Below, piece after piece: positions 1-10,091 of a DNA stretch of 52,551 nt. Within the stretch, counting starts at the first letter, position 1; each line of letters starts with the position of its first letter. Source of the DNA: Haplomitrium mnioides (taxonomy: Eukaryota; Marchantiophyta; Haplomitriopsida; Calobryales); the NCBI GenBank assembly GCA_049999725.1, contig JBNGIS010020149.1:1-52551 (forward strand), given 5' to 3'. The position numbers and the translations under genes were made by a program. The notes below the pieces were generated by a model that ran no database searches, was not told the origin of the DNA, and saw only the letters and a list, made by a program, of their open reading frames with translations.

Positions 1-23
1 TCAACTTTGGAAGAAGGGTCCGC

Positions 24-360
24 GTGACGGTCCGCCTACCCTTTTGCGGGGCGGCATCAGACGACGTTCGTCGGATGACATGGCGCCTTGAGAAGCGCGC
101 AGAGGTTCCATGGGTCAATATCGGAAGGAGGTTAGCTCGACGGTCCGCCTACCCCTTTGCGGGGCGGCATCGGACGGCAGCCTTCGGAGGACGTGGCGAC
201 TCCAAGGACCCCGAGGCAATTCACGGGACACGCGGCGCTAGGAGAGGAGTTCACCTGACCTTGGGCAAAGTGCAGGTCAACTACAGAGGGAGAGGTCAGC
301 GCGATGGTCAGCCTACCCCCTTGCGGGGCAGCGTCGGACGGCGGTGCAGCGGACGACGTG
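24..360 (+). promoter_or_regulatory. U3 module array of R0
   Basis: Three imperfect copies of a module. Each has a GTCAA (reverse W-box core) segment, a block CCTACCCC-loop-GGGG, then GGACGACGTGGC-like sequence. W-box and ACGT-core sites are known WRKY and bZIP targets in plants. Activity here is inferred only from the motifs. Confidence 0.5.
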
Positions 361-705
361 GCGCAAGGAAAGGAAAGAAGCATCTACGAAGGGATCTAAA
401 GAGATTCCTTGGAGTCGGTTCCGTGGGGCACTGCAGAACTTGGTTCCGATAGCCTCTTCGGACCTGGTTCTGCGGGAATCTGCGGAATCTCTCCCCGCAA
501 GATTCCTCGGAGCTCTTTGTTCAAGTTACCATTGACCTTGGGTTTCTCTCGACCAACTGCAGGACACACGACGCATGCTACTTGTTCGTTACAACGGGAT
601 TAACTGACAAGTGCCATGCGTCATCACCTCCTAGCTCTAGGGAGCTAACGGGATTAACGACATTTTGTGGGATCAGGCTCGTGAGTTGAGCGCTCGTGAG
701 GGGAG

Positions 706-710
706 TATAC
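706..710 (+). promoter_or_regulatory. TATA-like box of R0 LTR
   Basis: GGGAGTATACC occurs at the same relative place in each long family-A LTR (compare 5767, 14439, 18272 and 22577), about 1.3-1.5 kb before the LTR 3' end. It probably marks the U3/R boundary; this is inferred from conservation and position. Confidence 0.4.
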
Positions 711-1642
711 CTTGGCGACCTTCGAATTTTTCCGAGTTGATGCACGGGTGATTGCATGAAGCAACAACGACCGCAAGACGAGTGAATTGCGCATGGTAAG
801 CCAGGGGTGAAGAGTTCAGTGAGGATTTGCGTGAAGCGAGTGTACTAGCTCCAAGGGGCGCTGAGAATCGTGGAGTGAGGAGCTCTGGATGCTTGGGCGA
901 TCCAGGTGAACTCATCCTTGCCGATGAACTAGAGCGGAGTTGAACCAATAAGTGAATCGAAGGAATTCTTGGTCTACTAAGAACTAAGGAGGGGCTGCCA
1001 AGTGAGGAGCTTGGAGTCGGCTCGGCAAGTCCTTGTACAAGCGCATTAGCCCAGAGTGTTTGAAGGACACTCTGGTGTGTATTCTTCAAGTGGAGCTGAG
1101 AGGGGGGGGGCTGTGCTAGTGCTTGCGCACTGCACAGGATGACCCGTTGAGGCTCGAAGGTGGAGTGGGCTACCTGCAACTGGTAAAGTTGTCTTCTAGA
1201 GGTGGAAGTAAAAGAAACTCTCTTCCTAGCCTGAGGAAGTAAAAGCAAGGCTTCTCGCGAGGGAAGTTAAAAAACTATCTCGAGAGGAGGGTGTGTGGGT
1301 TGCTGGGCTGTAGTTGTAAGGCAGCAGGACTCATAAGGGAAGTATAATCAATTAGAATTCCATAGGGCCTTCAAGGACTTTGTTTTCTCTTACATATATT
1401 GTATATAAGTGTTGTCCATATATGTGTAGTTAGATTTCCTTTCTGCATATGTGCTCTCTTGATTTGTTAGATTAGTGGGCATCGGATCAGTTGAGCAGAC
1501 CATGAGAACACACTTGAAGGGGGAGTCCAATCCCTTGACACAAGTCTGGTATCCTGGGGGTGAATGCTCTCTGCTCCTGATCCTGTTTGTATAGTTAGGA
1601 ATTAGTGCAGCTTAGGATAGTTAGGATAATCTATTTCAGCTC

Positions 1643-1768
1643 TGTGACATCCTTGAGAGGGGGAGTCTAGCCTTTTGTAGTGTTTAGTTGTGCAGGTCAC
1701 NNNNNNNNNNTGTGACAACCCTGAGAGGGGGAGTCTAGCCTTTTGTAGTGTTTAGTTTTGCAGGTCAC
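1643..1768. other. 10-N gap (1701-1710) between 58-bp near-duplicates
   Basis: The 58 bases before the gap (1643-1700) and after it (1711-1768) match with only three differences by eye. Other copies of this LTR have the segment once. Either a tandem duplication or two overlapping contig or allele ends left unmerged. Confidence 0.75.
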
Positions 1769-2092
1769 TAGCACCCATTCTGCCCCAAGCACAAATAAGG
1801 TGGCAGGGTCTGAGTTATTGGACCCTTGGAATAAAGTGTAGGAATTACACACAAACCAGTTGGGGGGTGATGGATATGGGCCTAGGGATGGTTGAATGAC
1901 TAACTTGAGTAGAAGAAGAAGAGGAGTGAGAAGTGCATAAAAGGCTTGTAAGGAGAGGAAGAGTCCTTAAGGTCTAAAAGTGGTAACTAGCAAGGGGCCA
2001 TCTCAGAAAAGAACTTGAAAGCCCGAAACCTGTCCTCCCCTGCACTCAAAACAGGACCTGAAAAGGTTAAGGCCTGAAACAGGGGAGTGATA

Positions 2093-2540
2093 GATGATGA
2101 ATATCTTTCATGACTACCTCAGGAAATTCCTTGAGCTGTTCATCGACGATCTGGTGGTATACGACAAGCTGGAGGATCATGAGAGGGATGTAAGGCTCAC
2201 CCTTCAAAGGTGCAGAGAAACAAGGCTAAGGTTGCACCCAAACAAGTGCTTCTTTGGAGTGAAGGAGGGGATACTCCTCAGACACAGAGTATCAAACGGA
2301 GGAATAGAGGTGGATCAGGAAAAGATCACCAACTGGGTAAATGTGGCATTTCCTACCAATCTGAAACAGGTGCAAGGATTCTTGGGGTGTGTCGAATACT
2401 ACCAAAGATTCATCAACCAATTCGCCCCAGTGGCTTTACCCCTCACCCAGATGACCAAAGGAGGTAGCACATTTGAGGCCACTCTTGAAAGATTGGCCAG
2501 TTTCAGAGAATTGAAGGAGAGATTGGCAAGCGCTCCTTGT
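2093..2540 (+). pseudogene. R1 reverse transcriptase, C-terminal half
   Basis: Ty3/gypsy RT from the MMNIFHDYLRK segment onward. The catalytic motif FIDD is present near the start, followed by the conserved GHRVS region and the FLGCVEYYQRFI connection segment. The N-terminal half, with the LPFTDG and DGYSGYNQI regions seen in R5 and R7, is absent because the R0 LTR ends exactly at 2092. The frame is lost near 2540, where the +1 frame continues into RNase H. In a live element RT would copy the genomic RNA in the virus-like particle; this copy cannot. The gypsy assignment is firm from alignment with the two other copies here. Confidence 0.88.
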
Positions 2541-2541
2541 A

Positions 2542-2967
2542 TTGGTGCCTCCCAACTGGGGAAAGGACTTTCATATGATGATCGATGTTTCAGGATTCTG
2601 CATAGAAGCAGTGTTATCTCAGGTGGATGAGAAGGGACGTGATCATCCAATATACTTCGCCAGCAGGCTACTGGCACCAGCAGAGAAGAACTACTCTGCA
2701 ACAGATCGAGAAGCACTGGGATTCATCTATGCCCAGAAAAAATTCAAGCATTATTTGTTGCAGCATAAGGTGATCCTCTACATGGATCACAATGCACTCA
2801 AGTACATAGTGAACAAACCAGATGTTATCGGTCGGATTGCGAGGTGGGTACTTCTCTTACAAGAGTTCGATATGGAGGTCAGAATCAAGCCAGGGAAAAA
2901 GCACAGCAACGCAGATTTCTTCTCCTGGATTGTTGGGCTTGTCAATCAGGAGGAGGTAGGCGATTAA
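2542..2967 (+). pseudogene. R1 RNase H domain
   Basis: Gypsy RNase H following RT. It starts in the FHMMIDVSGF region (first acidic residue D), with the YFASRLL and NYSATDREALG segments (second and third acidic positions) and the TDREAL-type core, then MDHNALKY. RNase H removes the RNA strand during reverse transcription. It is one frame away from the RT half at 2093-2540, so a frameshift separates them. A TAA at 2965-2967 splits it from integrase in the same frame. The matching domains of R5 (26380-26841) and R7 (within 41716-43437) confirm the call. Confidence 0.88.
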
Positions 2968-3084
2968 TTCCATGATGAGGACCTGTTCCAAGTAAGGGTC
3001 GGAGGGACCACTAATTACACACTCATCATTGAATTCCTATGCTCAGCTCAAATCCCCCAAGGTAGCAGCAGAGAGGAAGCTGTT

Positions 3085-4215
3085 GTGTTCCTCAGAAAAG
3101 TAAGGCCATACCTCTTGATCAAGGGGATATTACACAAGAGAGGGTATGACGGGATGATCAGACGCTCCTTAGAGCGAGATCAGTCCACAATGGTGATGCA
3201 GACACTCCATAGAGAGGAGACAGGAGGCCACTTTGCAGCTGACACCACAATCAGAAAGATCCTGGATGCAGGATACTGGTGGCCCACCGTGCACAAGGAT
3301 GTGCATTTTTTTGTGAAGAGGTGTGATGCTTGCCAAAGGACGGGGAGGTCTGTAACAAACCAGCACCATCCTCTAGTACCTATCATTCCCTTAGCACCTT
3401 TTGAGAAGTGGGGTATAGACTTCATCAGTCCAATTGCACCTTCCACTCGAAAGGGCAACAGGTACATACTGTTGGCCACAGATTATGCCACCAAGTGGGT
3501 GGAGGCCAGAGCAACTAGGAAGGATGATGCCAAGATAGTGGCAGCCTTCATATATGAGCAAATGTTCTACAGGTTTGGACCTCCTTTGGAGCTGGTCAGT
3601 GATTAGGGGACGCATTTCATCAATCAGGTGATCAAAGACCTGACCCATCGGTATCTGATCAAACACAGAAGTACCACAACTTATCATCCCAAAGCTAATG
3701 GCCTCACAGAAAGAGCCAATGGAATCATGGGCAAGATATTGAACAAGACAGTAGCAGCAAACAAAGCGGATTGGGATCTGAAGCTACTTACTGCCACCCA
3801 TGCCTACAATTTGGCTTGCAAGGCCACAACATGGCATAGCCCTTACTTTTTGGTCTTTGGACAACACGCTCTAGTGCTTGTAGAATATGAGGTACCCACC
3901 AGAAGAGTGTTGGAGCAAGAGAGGATGGCTGAGGATCAGAGTAGAAGGGAGAGACTCTATCAGCTGGAGAGCTTGGAAGAAGTCAGAGAGATAGCCCAAG
4001 GAAAGTTGGAACACCAACAAGAGCTCAAGAAGAAGCAGCATGATAAGGAGCTCAAACCAATTAACCTCACGGAGGGCAATTTGGTGTTGTTGTATGACAG
4101 GAGGTTTATGCATTTCTCTGGGAAATTGCACACAAGGTGGATGGGACCATTTGTGATGAGCAAGCTCCATCGAAATGGGTTAGTAGAGTTGGAAACACTA
4201 GAGGGTCACAAGTAA
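3085..4215 (+). pseudogene. R1 integrase, with internal TAG
   Basis: Integrase in order: H2C2 zinc region (HREETGGHF then CDACQRTGR), catalytic core with first Asp in WGIDFISPI, second Asp in ELVSD just before a TAG at 3604-3606, and the Glu in NGLTERANG 35 residues later. The C-terminal part has the GPFVMSKLH module. No chromodomain follows; the frame ends at 4215. This argues against a chromovirus and fits the other plant gypsy branch (Tat/Athila-like), though I cannot assign the clade. R5 has TAG at the same codon, while R7 keeps Gln there. Integrase would insert the cDNA; this copy is interrupted. Confidence 0.9.
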
Positions 4216-4409
4216 CCCAACAGGGTGCACTTCGACATATTGAAAAAAATATGAGAATCAGGAGGAGAAGGAAGAGGACCTAAATGTGACACCACCAAAG
4301 ATGACCAGCCAGAGGAGGTAAAATCATATGTGTGTGTGTGTGTGTGTGGGTGTGTGTTTCGTAGGGAGGGCATTTTGTGGGGTTGTTTTGCAGGAGTTAT
4401 AGAGTCAGG
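4216..4409 (+). repeat. R1 3' untranslated stretch with TG microsatellite
   Basis: Untranslated sequence after integrase, matching 24750-24890 of R5 on the other strand. It holds a (TG)n run at 4329-4357 where R5 has only a short CA run. The purine tract and the first roughly 400 bp of the 3' LTR seen in R5 are missing, so a deletion ends near 4400-4412. Confidence 0.7.
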
Positions 4410-4797
4410 CCAGCGGCCACCAATCGGGAAGCAAGGATCGGGGAAGAAATGAGGAGGTAAAATTGTCACAAGGGTGTGCAAGGCCAGGGAAAAGAGACGC
4501 CTTGATCCCGTAAGCAAAAGCGCGCCTCCAAGGGCCAATCGAACTCATTCTTTGGATCCGCTTCACTCAAATGGAAACGTGGAGTTCCTTAAACACACCG
4601 CGAGATCCCACGGAAACGTGGCATCTCCGGAGTGATTCATGGGATTCTACAGAAGACGTGGCAGCTCTAGGGAGTCCGAGGATATGCGGGAAGCTGCCTT
4701 CCTAAGTGGAGATCCCACTTAACCGGGTTCCGATCTTTCTTACAACGTGGGAATCTCCGTTAAAAGGGATCCGAGAAGAGTCCAACCGGAGAGCTCC

Positions 4798-5040
4798 GAG
4801 GAAGCGCCGAAAGGGTGACATAGCGTGGGTCTGGCCGAAGGAAGACGGAAGATGCTGGAAGGGTGATTCATCAACGTTCCGACCAAGGAAGAACCAAGGA
4901 AGCTGAAAGGGTGACTTAGCGGAGATTCAACAGGAGGAAAAGCAGAGGGAGCGGCAAAAGGGTGACTAAGCGTCGATCCGACTAGAGAAGATCCGCGATA
5001 GCCAGAAGGACGAAATGGCGACATCGACACAAGTTCTTAC
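4798..5040 (+). repeat. 55-60-bp degenerate tandem array in R1 LTR
   Basis: About four imperfect units, each with a GAAAGGGTGAC(T/A)TAGCG core, then a GATCCGAC-AGAG-AAG-type segment and a purine-rich spacer. The same unit, inverted, is in the R3, R4 and R5 LTRs, and it recurs in LTR-C and R8. Confidence 0.75.
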
Positions 5041-5063
5041 TTGGCGAGCATAAGAAGTCCGCT

Positions 5064-5405
5064 GGTCAACTTCGGAAGGAAGTCAGTCGATGGTCCGCCT
5101 ACCCCTTTGCGGAGCGGTGTCGGGCGGTGCCCTTCGGACAACGTAGCGCTCTAAGAAGCAAGGGGAGGATTTCGAAAGTCAACTTTGGAAGGGAGTCAGC
5201 CAACGGTCCGCCTACCCCTTTGTGGGGCAGCGTCGGACGGCGCCTTTCGGATGACGTGGCAACTCAGGGAACCTCGGACAAACCAAAGAGCACGTGGCAG
5301 CATGGGAAAGCTCATCGGACCTTGGGCCGTAAGTGGGTCAACTTCAGAAAGGAGGGTTAAAGCAACGGTCAGCCTACCCCCTTGCGGGGCGGTGTCGGAC
5401 GGCAG
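5064..5405 (+). promoter_or_regulatory. U3 modules of R1 LTR: W-box, hairpin block, bZIP site
   Basis: Three tandem modules. GTCAA (reverse W-box core) occurs at 5065, 5179 and 5337, each followed within about 20 bp by the CCTACCCC-loop-GGGG block. A full TGACGTGGC lies at 5252-5260 and a CACGTGGC G-box at 5291-5298. Regulatory use is inferred from known plant WRKY and bZIP motifs. Confidence 0.5.
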
Positions 5406-5766
5406 TGCAGTGGATGATGTGGCGCACGAGGGATGACTGGGAATCTGCAAGAGAATCTGTTGAGATTCCATGGACCAGGTTCCCTAGAGCACTTCGGAAC
5501 TCTTTTTCAAAGAACTCTTTGGACTTGGCTCCGCAGGAATTTGCGGAATCTCTATCCGCAAGATTCCTCAAACGCCCTATTATTGTTGTGCTTGTCGTTT
5601 CTCGACCAATTGACGGGATACGTGGTGCGCACATGTTCTGTATTGCAACGAGATTAACCAACATCAGAGCCACGCGTTGACACTTCCTTTTCCGAAGTTA
5701 ACGGAATTACTAACTTTCAAACGATGCATGCTAAGGGGGCACAGGATCGCTCGGGGAGAGAAGGGG

Positions 5767-5771
5767 TATAC
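5767..5771 (+). promoter_or_regulatory. TATA-like box of R1 LTR
   Basis: AGGGGTATACC at the position conserved among family-A LTRs, about 1.3 kb before the LTR end. Confidence 0.4.
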
Positions 5772-7098
5772 CTCGAGAAACGCCGATTCAGTGGCGGAGA
5801 TGCACATGCAAGCGAGAGAGTTGCACATGCAATCGAAGAACGCAAGAGTGACCTCGCAACAGAGAAGTGGCACATGGTAAAGTAGGAGTGATTATTTAGT
5901 GAAGAAATCACGTGAAGCGGGTGGACTAGTTCCAAGGGGCCACGTGGATTCGGAGGTTAACCTGAGGGGCGCCGTGAAATCGAAGAGTGAGGAGCTCTGG
6001 ATGATTAGGCGATCTAGGTGAACTTGTCTTCGCAGGTGGACTAGAGCGAAGGTGATTCGATACATGATTCTTGACGGGATTTTGGCCTGCTGAGAACTAA
6101 AGAGAGACTGTCGAGTGAGGAGCTTGGAGTCGTCTCTGCATTTTGTGTGCAAGCACATTATCCCAGAGTGCTTGGAGTGTGCTTTGGTGTCAATATTCAA
6201 GTGGAGTCGAGAGAGAGGGGGCTGCGTTAGTGCTTGAGCACTACGGAGTAAGACTTGTCAAGGCTCGGAGTGAACTGGATTACATTCAGCTAGGGAAACT
6301 GCTTTTCCAAAGGTGAAACTAAAAGAAATTCTCTTCCTAGCCTGAGGAAGTAAAGTCAGGGCTTCTCACAAAGGAAGTAGAAAAAACTATCTAGAGAATT
6401 GCGTGAGTGGTGGTTGTTGATAAGGTTGGAAGGCAGTGATGGAATTAGTTTAGAGGGTCTTCAAGGACTCTATTCCTAATTCCAGCACATAGTGTAAAAC
6501 AATTTGTGTATCGGAGTGTAGGTAGATTATCATTTTGCGTTTAAGTTCAAGCAGTAGAGTAATATCCAATATATCATAACAGTTGAGCAGACCTTGAGAC
6601 AGCTCGAAAGGGGAAATCCAATCCCTATGACAGCTAAAAGATCCTAGGAGGAAATGTTCTCTGTTTACAATCCTGTTGGGTAACTTTTTGATTAATTCAT
6701 CTTAGGATAGTTGAGATCTGTTGTACTCGATATGTGACAATCTTGAGAGGGGGAGTCCAGACTCCTATAATTGTCCCTAGGTGCAAGACACAACACCTTT
6801 CTGCCCAATTACACAAAAGGTGGTAGGGTCTCAAGTTTTGGGTCCTTGGAATACACAGACAGAATTACACAAGGAAGATTGAGTGTGGAGAATGTTGACC
6901 TGAATTGTGAATGAATGATTGTTTGAAGAGAGTAAGTGGTGAATCAAAGACTAGTAAGGAAAGTGAGAATCCTTAAAGCCTCAAAGCGATAACTGGCAAG
7001 GGGCCATCTCAGAAAAGAACGTGAATGCCCACAATTTGTCCTCCCCTACATCCAAAGAGCTGACTGTGAAGGTTAAGGCCGGAAACATGGGAGTGACA

Positions 7099-7581
7099 CG
7101 CTTCGATCAAAGGGAATGAAGTTGTGAAGGAGAAGGAAGGGAGGTCGAATGAAGATGGGCTTGCAGGTTGCTTCGGAACGAAAACATGGAGCTATGTCCG
7201 CCCTTAAGAGGAGCAACACTAAAATTCAATAGAAGCATAAGGGAGCCTGTAAGTGTATCAGAATGTAGAAGTCAAGGCCTAGCAGGAAGGAAGGAACGTC
7301 ACTAGAGGGGATCAACCACGAGGAAGATTTAAGGATCCGAGACGCGGGGCGGAGGTCTAAGGACGGTAGTGGGAGAAGAGGCCGTAGACAAGGAATGGCC
7401 GCGGGGCAAACCTTCAAATGCCACACACTAGAGGCGAAGATGGGGGAGAGAAAGGAAGGTCAGGCCCTTCGAGAGTAGCGACTAGGCTAGGGATCGGGGG
7501 ACGCTTCGATCCCTCTGGCGTGAAACGTGTCTACTGAGGTCCGCAACTCCTTCCTTCAGCGCCAACGAAGTTCAGCGGAAA
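7099..7581. other. Unassigned spacer between R1 and R2
   Basis: It starts right after the R1 LTR terminus and ends at the LTR-C terminus. I see no matching copy elsewhere in the window, no convincing ORF and no LTR module. The 10-mer CGCTTCGATC occurs at 7099-7108 and again at 7502-7511. It could be host DNA or the remains of another element. Confidence 0.5.
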
Positions 7582-8779
7582 TGTCAGCCAGGTTTGAAGG
7601 GGCTTAGTGCAAAACTTTCAAAAAATTAAGTGAGAAGTGTCAGCTGGGTTTTAAGGTACTTCATGCAAAATTTTCAAAAAAGTGCTTCCAATGTACACAA
7701 ACAGGGCTCAAGACATGCTGAGAAGTAAGTAAAAATAAAAAGATAGAGACAAAAAGATAAAAAGTAATAAAACTACTCTAATTGTCGAGGGCTAAGCCAA
7801 GCCCACTAACCCTGTATCTAACTAACTATCTAACTCAGAGGACAGCTTGCCCTGGGGGGGTTTAGCCCTGAACTAGGTCCATCCAGTGGCAAAATGAGGA
7901 TATGCAGTGGCTTTACACCCCTTTAGGGGGCTGCCTCTCGAAAGAAGAGAAGAGTGAGAGGCTTATATGGTGCATGTATCTTCTGGAGAAAAACTTATGG
8001 GATATCTCCCAAGTTGGCGTTCGACGAGTAATCAACTAGAAGGTGTGGAAAGAAGGATCAGATGGGAGGGGGCTTGTGCGAAGGGTCGGCTACGATGATT
8101 AAGAATTGATCGATTGCGAAGGTCCCTATTAAATCCAAAGATGAATGTGCCTGCAAGGAAATGATTTCATATGAAGAAGAATCCATTTGTGAAGAAAACG
8201 AAGTTGAGTGCGAATGAAGACATTAAGGAGGTTCCCCCTCTTGCGAGTGCTTCAGTGATTAGTGAGAAAGGAAAATTGACCAATAGTAAGAAGAAGGAAG
8301 AATCAGCAATGAAAATCCCTATTGCGCAATCGGCGGAAGATTGATCAGCAAGAAAGCCTGCAAAGATTGATCGAATGGAGGCATGTGTGAAGAACCGGTT
8401 GGAGGGAAATTCGAAGGAAGACTCTTTGCTATTGTGCGATCATTCCTTCAGTTGCGCGATTGATTCCAGGGAAATTCAAAGGAAGACTGTCTTCTGTTGT
8501 ATGATCGAATGGAGAGGAACTGCAGAAAATGATCGACTCGTGGATTGGTTTGAAAGGAAGAAAATGAAGAATCAAATGAGCTTGAGCGAAACGACGAACG
8601 ATCCGATTGAAGAACAACTGATCTGCGAAGAGTCGAAGTCCGATGTTTGTGGTGTCCGATCCAAAGAATAGAGCGGAAACCAGCCTTCCTAAGTGGGGAG
8701 CCCACTTAAGGTGGTTCCGATTCGTCTTCCGATGTGGGGAGGACCGGCTAAGAGGGATCTAAAGCGGGATAATGATTAA

Positions 8780-9680
8780 TCAGCCGAAAGGATGACATGT
8801 CAAAGATTCGGACAAGAGGAAGGTGATTTTGAAAGCTCGAATTGGACGTCTTCGGAATGTTTGAAATGGATCTGTGAAGTCTATCGTTCTTACATCGAAC
8901 TTTTCCACGAGTCAGTTAAAGAAGACTCCTTCAATATTCTTACATCAAACTTTTCAATGTCTTAGTGAAGAGAAGGAGCCTCTAAGGGTTCCTCTATCAA
9001 GGGAGGAATCCGAAATGAAGATAAGACGATGTTTCACATGAAGAACAAGACGTCGAAATAGTGACCTATCGACGGTTTGGCCAAAAAGGGAAAAAATGTC
9101 AAAACAACCACTTATCAATGATACGTTAGAGGAAAAACAAGGGATGCCGAAAGGACGATCAATCGACGGTCCAGCCAGAAGAGGGACAGAAGGTGTCAAA
9201 ATGGTGATATATCGAAGGTCTGGTTAGAAGAGGAATGAAGATGCTGAAAGGGTGATAAATCGACAGTCCGGCTAGAGAAGGAACAAGGGGAGCCCACTTA
9301 AGGGGGTTCTGATCCGCCTTACGATGTGGAGAACCCCACTTAACAGGAATCCGATTGACCTCCCTAAGTGGAGAGCCCACTTATGAAGGATCTGTTGGGA
9401 GCAAGTACAAAGGAGCCAAAACAAGGATATAGCACAAATCTGTTATAGGAAGAACGAGTGTTGAAATAGCGATTTATCAACGGACCAAGGAGAAGCAAGC
9501 AACACTGAAATGGTGATCTATCATAGGTTCAACAGGAAAAAACAAGAAGGGATCAGCCAAAAGGATGACGAATCATAGATCCAATTAGAGGAGAACCAAG
9601 GATGCCGAAGAGACAATCTAGTGTAGATCCAACAGAGGAGGAAGCGATGCTGAAAAGAGGATCTATCATCGATCCAACAT
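8780..9680 (+). repeat. Degenerate 55-60-bp tandem array in LTR-C copy 1
   Basis: Roughly a dozen imperfect units with cores such as GTGATAAATCGACAGTCCGG and GCCGAAA-GACGATC. A block at 9290-9420 (AGTGG-GAGCCCACTTA repeats) interrupts it. The same layout is at 47560-48440 in copy 2. Confidence 0.7.
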
Positions 9681-9835
9681 GGGCAAAAATGGAGGTCTTT
9701 GTAGTTCTTATTCAGAGGGTTAAGGGCATTGCGGATGATGTGGCAGCTGGGAAAGTCAGCGGGTCAATGGGTGGTTAGCGCGATGGTCCGCCTACCCCTT
9801 TGCGGGGCGGCGTCAAACAGCGCTACAGCAGAAAC

Positions 9836-10091
9836 GTGGCGCCCTCAACGGGACTCTGGGAATCAACGGGAATCTTAGAGATTCTGCGGGAGTCTTAGAC
9901 CTTTGTGGAAACGTGGCGCCCTCAGCGGGACTCTAGGAATCAACNNNNNNNNNNNNNNNNNNNNNNNNNNNNNNNNNNNNNNNNNNNNNNNNNNNNNNNN
10001 NNNNNNNNNNNNNNNNNNNNNNNNNNNNNNNNNNNNNNNNNNNNGACCTTTGTGGAAACGTGGCGCCCTCAGCGGGACTCTAGGAATCAAC
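9836..10091 (+). repeat. 77-bp tandem repeat with a 100-N gap (9945-10044)
   Basis: Units start at 9836 and 9913 (GTGGCGCCCTCA). LTR-C copy 2 has the same two-unit layout at 48598 and 48675, also 77 bp apart. The 47 bases left of the gap (9898-9944) are identical to the 47 right of it (10045-10091). The gap may therefore be an unmerged overlap rather than missing sequence. Confidence 0.8.

Larger units (their letters stand above)
1..2092 (+). repeat. R0: long gypsy LTR, left part outside window
   Basis: This matches, on the opposite strand, the long LTRs at 12935-16623 and 16919-20534. In order it shows GC-rich U3 modules (1-360), a TATA-like GTATAC (706-710), an R/U5 stretch with a 9-G run (1102-1110), and the family terminus near 2087-2092, GTGATA for the usual GTGACA. 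The terminus abuts the middle of an RT gene at 2093, as expected if this element inserted into R1. Its U5 resembles R3 more than the 3' LTR of R1, so it is probably not the 5' LTR of R1. Confidence 0.8.
4410..7098 (+). repeat. R1 3' LTR, 5'-truncated
   Basis: Reverse-complement match to the R5 3' LTR (21235-24735), starting about 400 bp inside it, at the CCACCAATCGGGAAGCAAGG segment. It continues through minisatellite, U3 modules, TATA-like site and R/U5 to the family terminus GGGAGTGACA at 7098. The U5 resembles R5 much more than R0, so R1 belongs to the R5 subfamily. Confidence 0.85.

Noticed and set aside
673-1248. 191-codon minus-strand ORF
   Set aside because: Antisense to LTR R/U5 sequence. 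Related LTRs do not keep it open and it has no recognisable domain.
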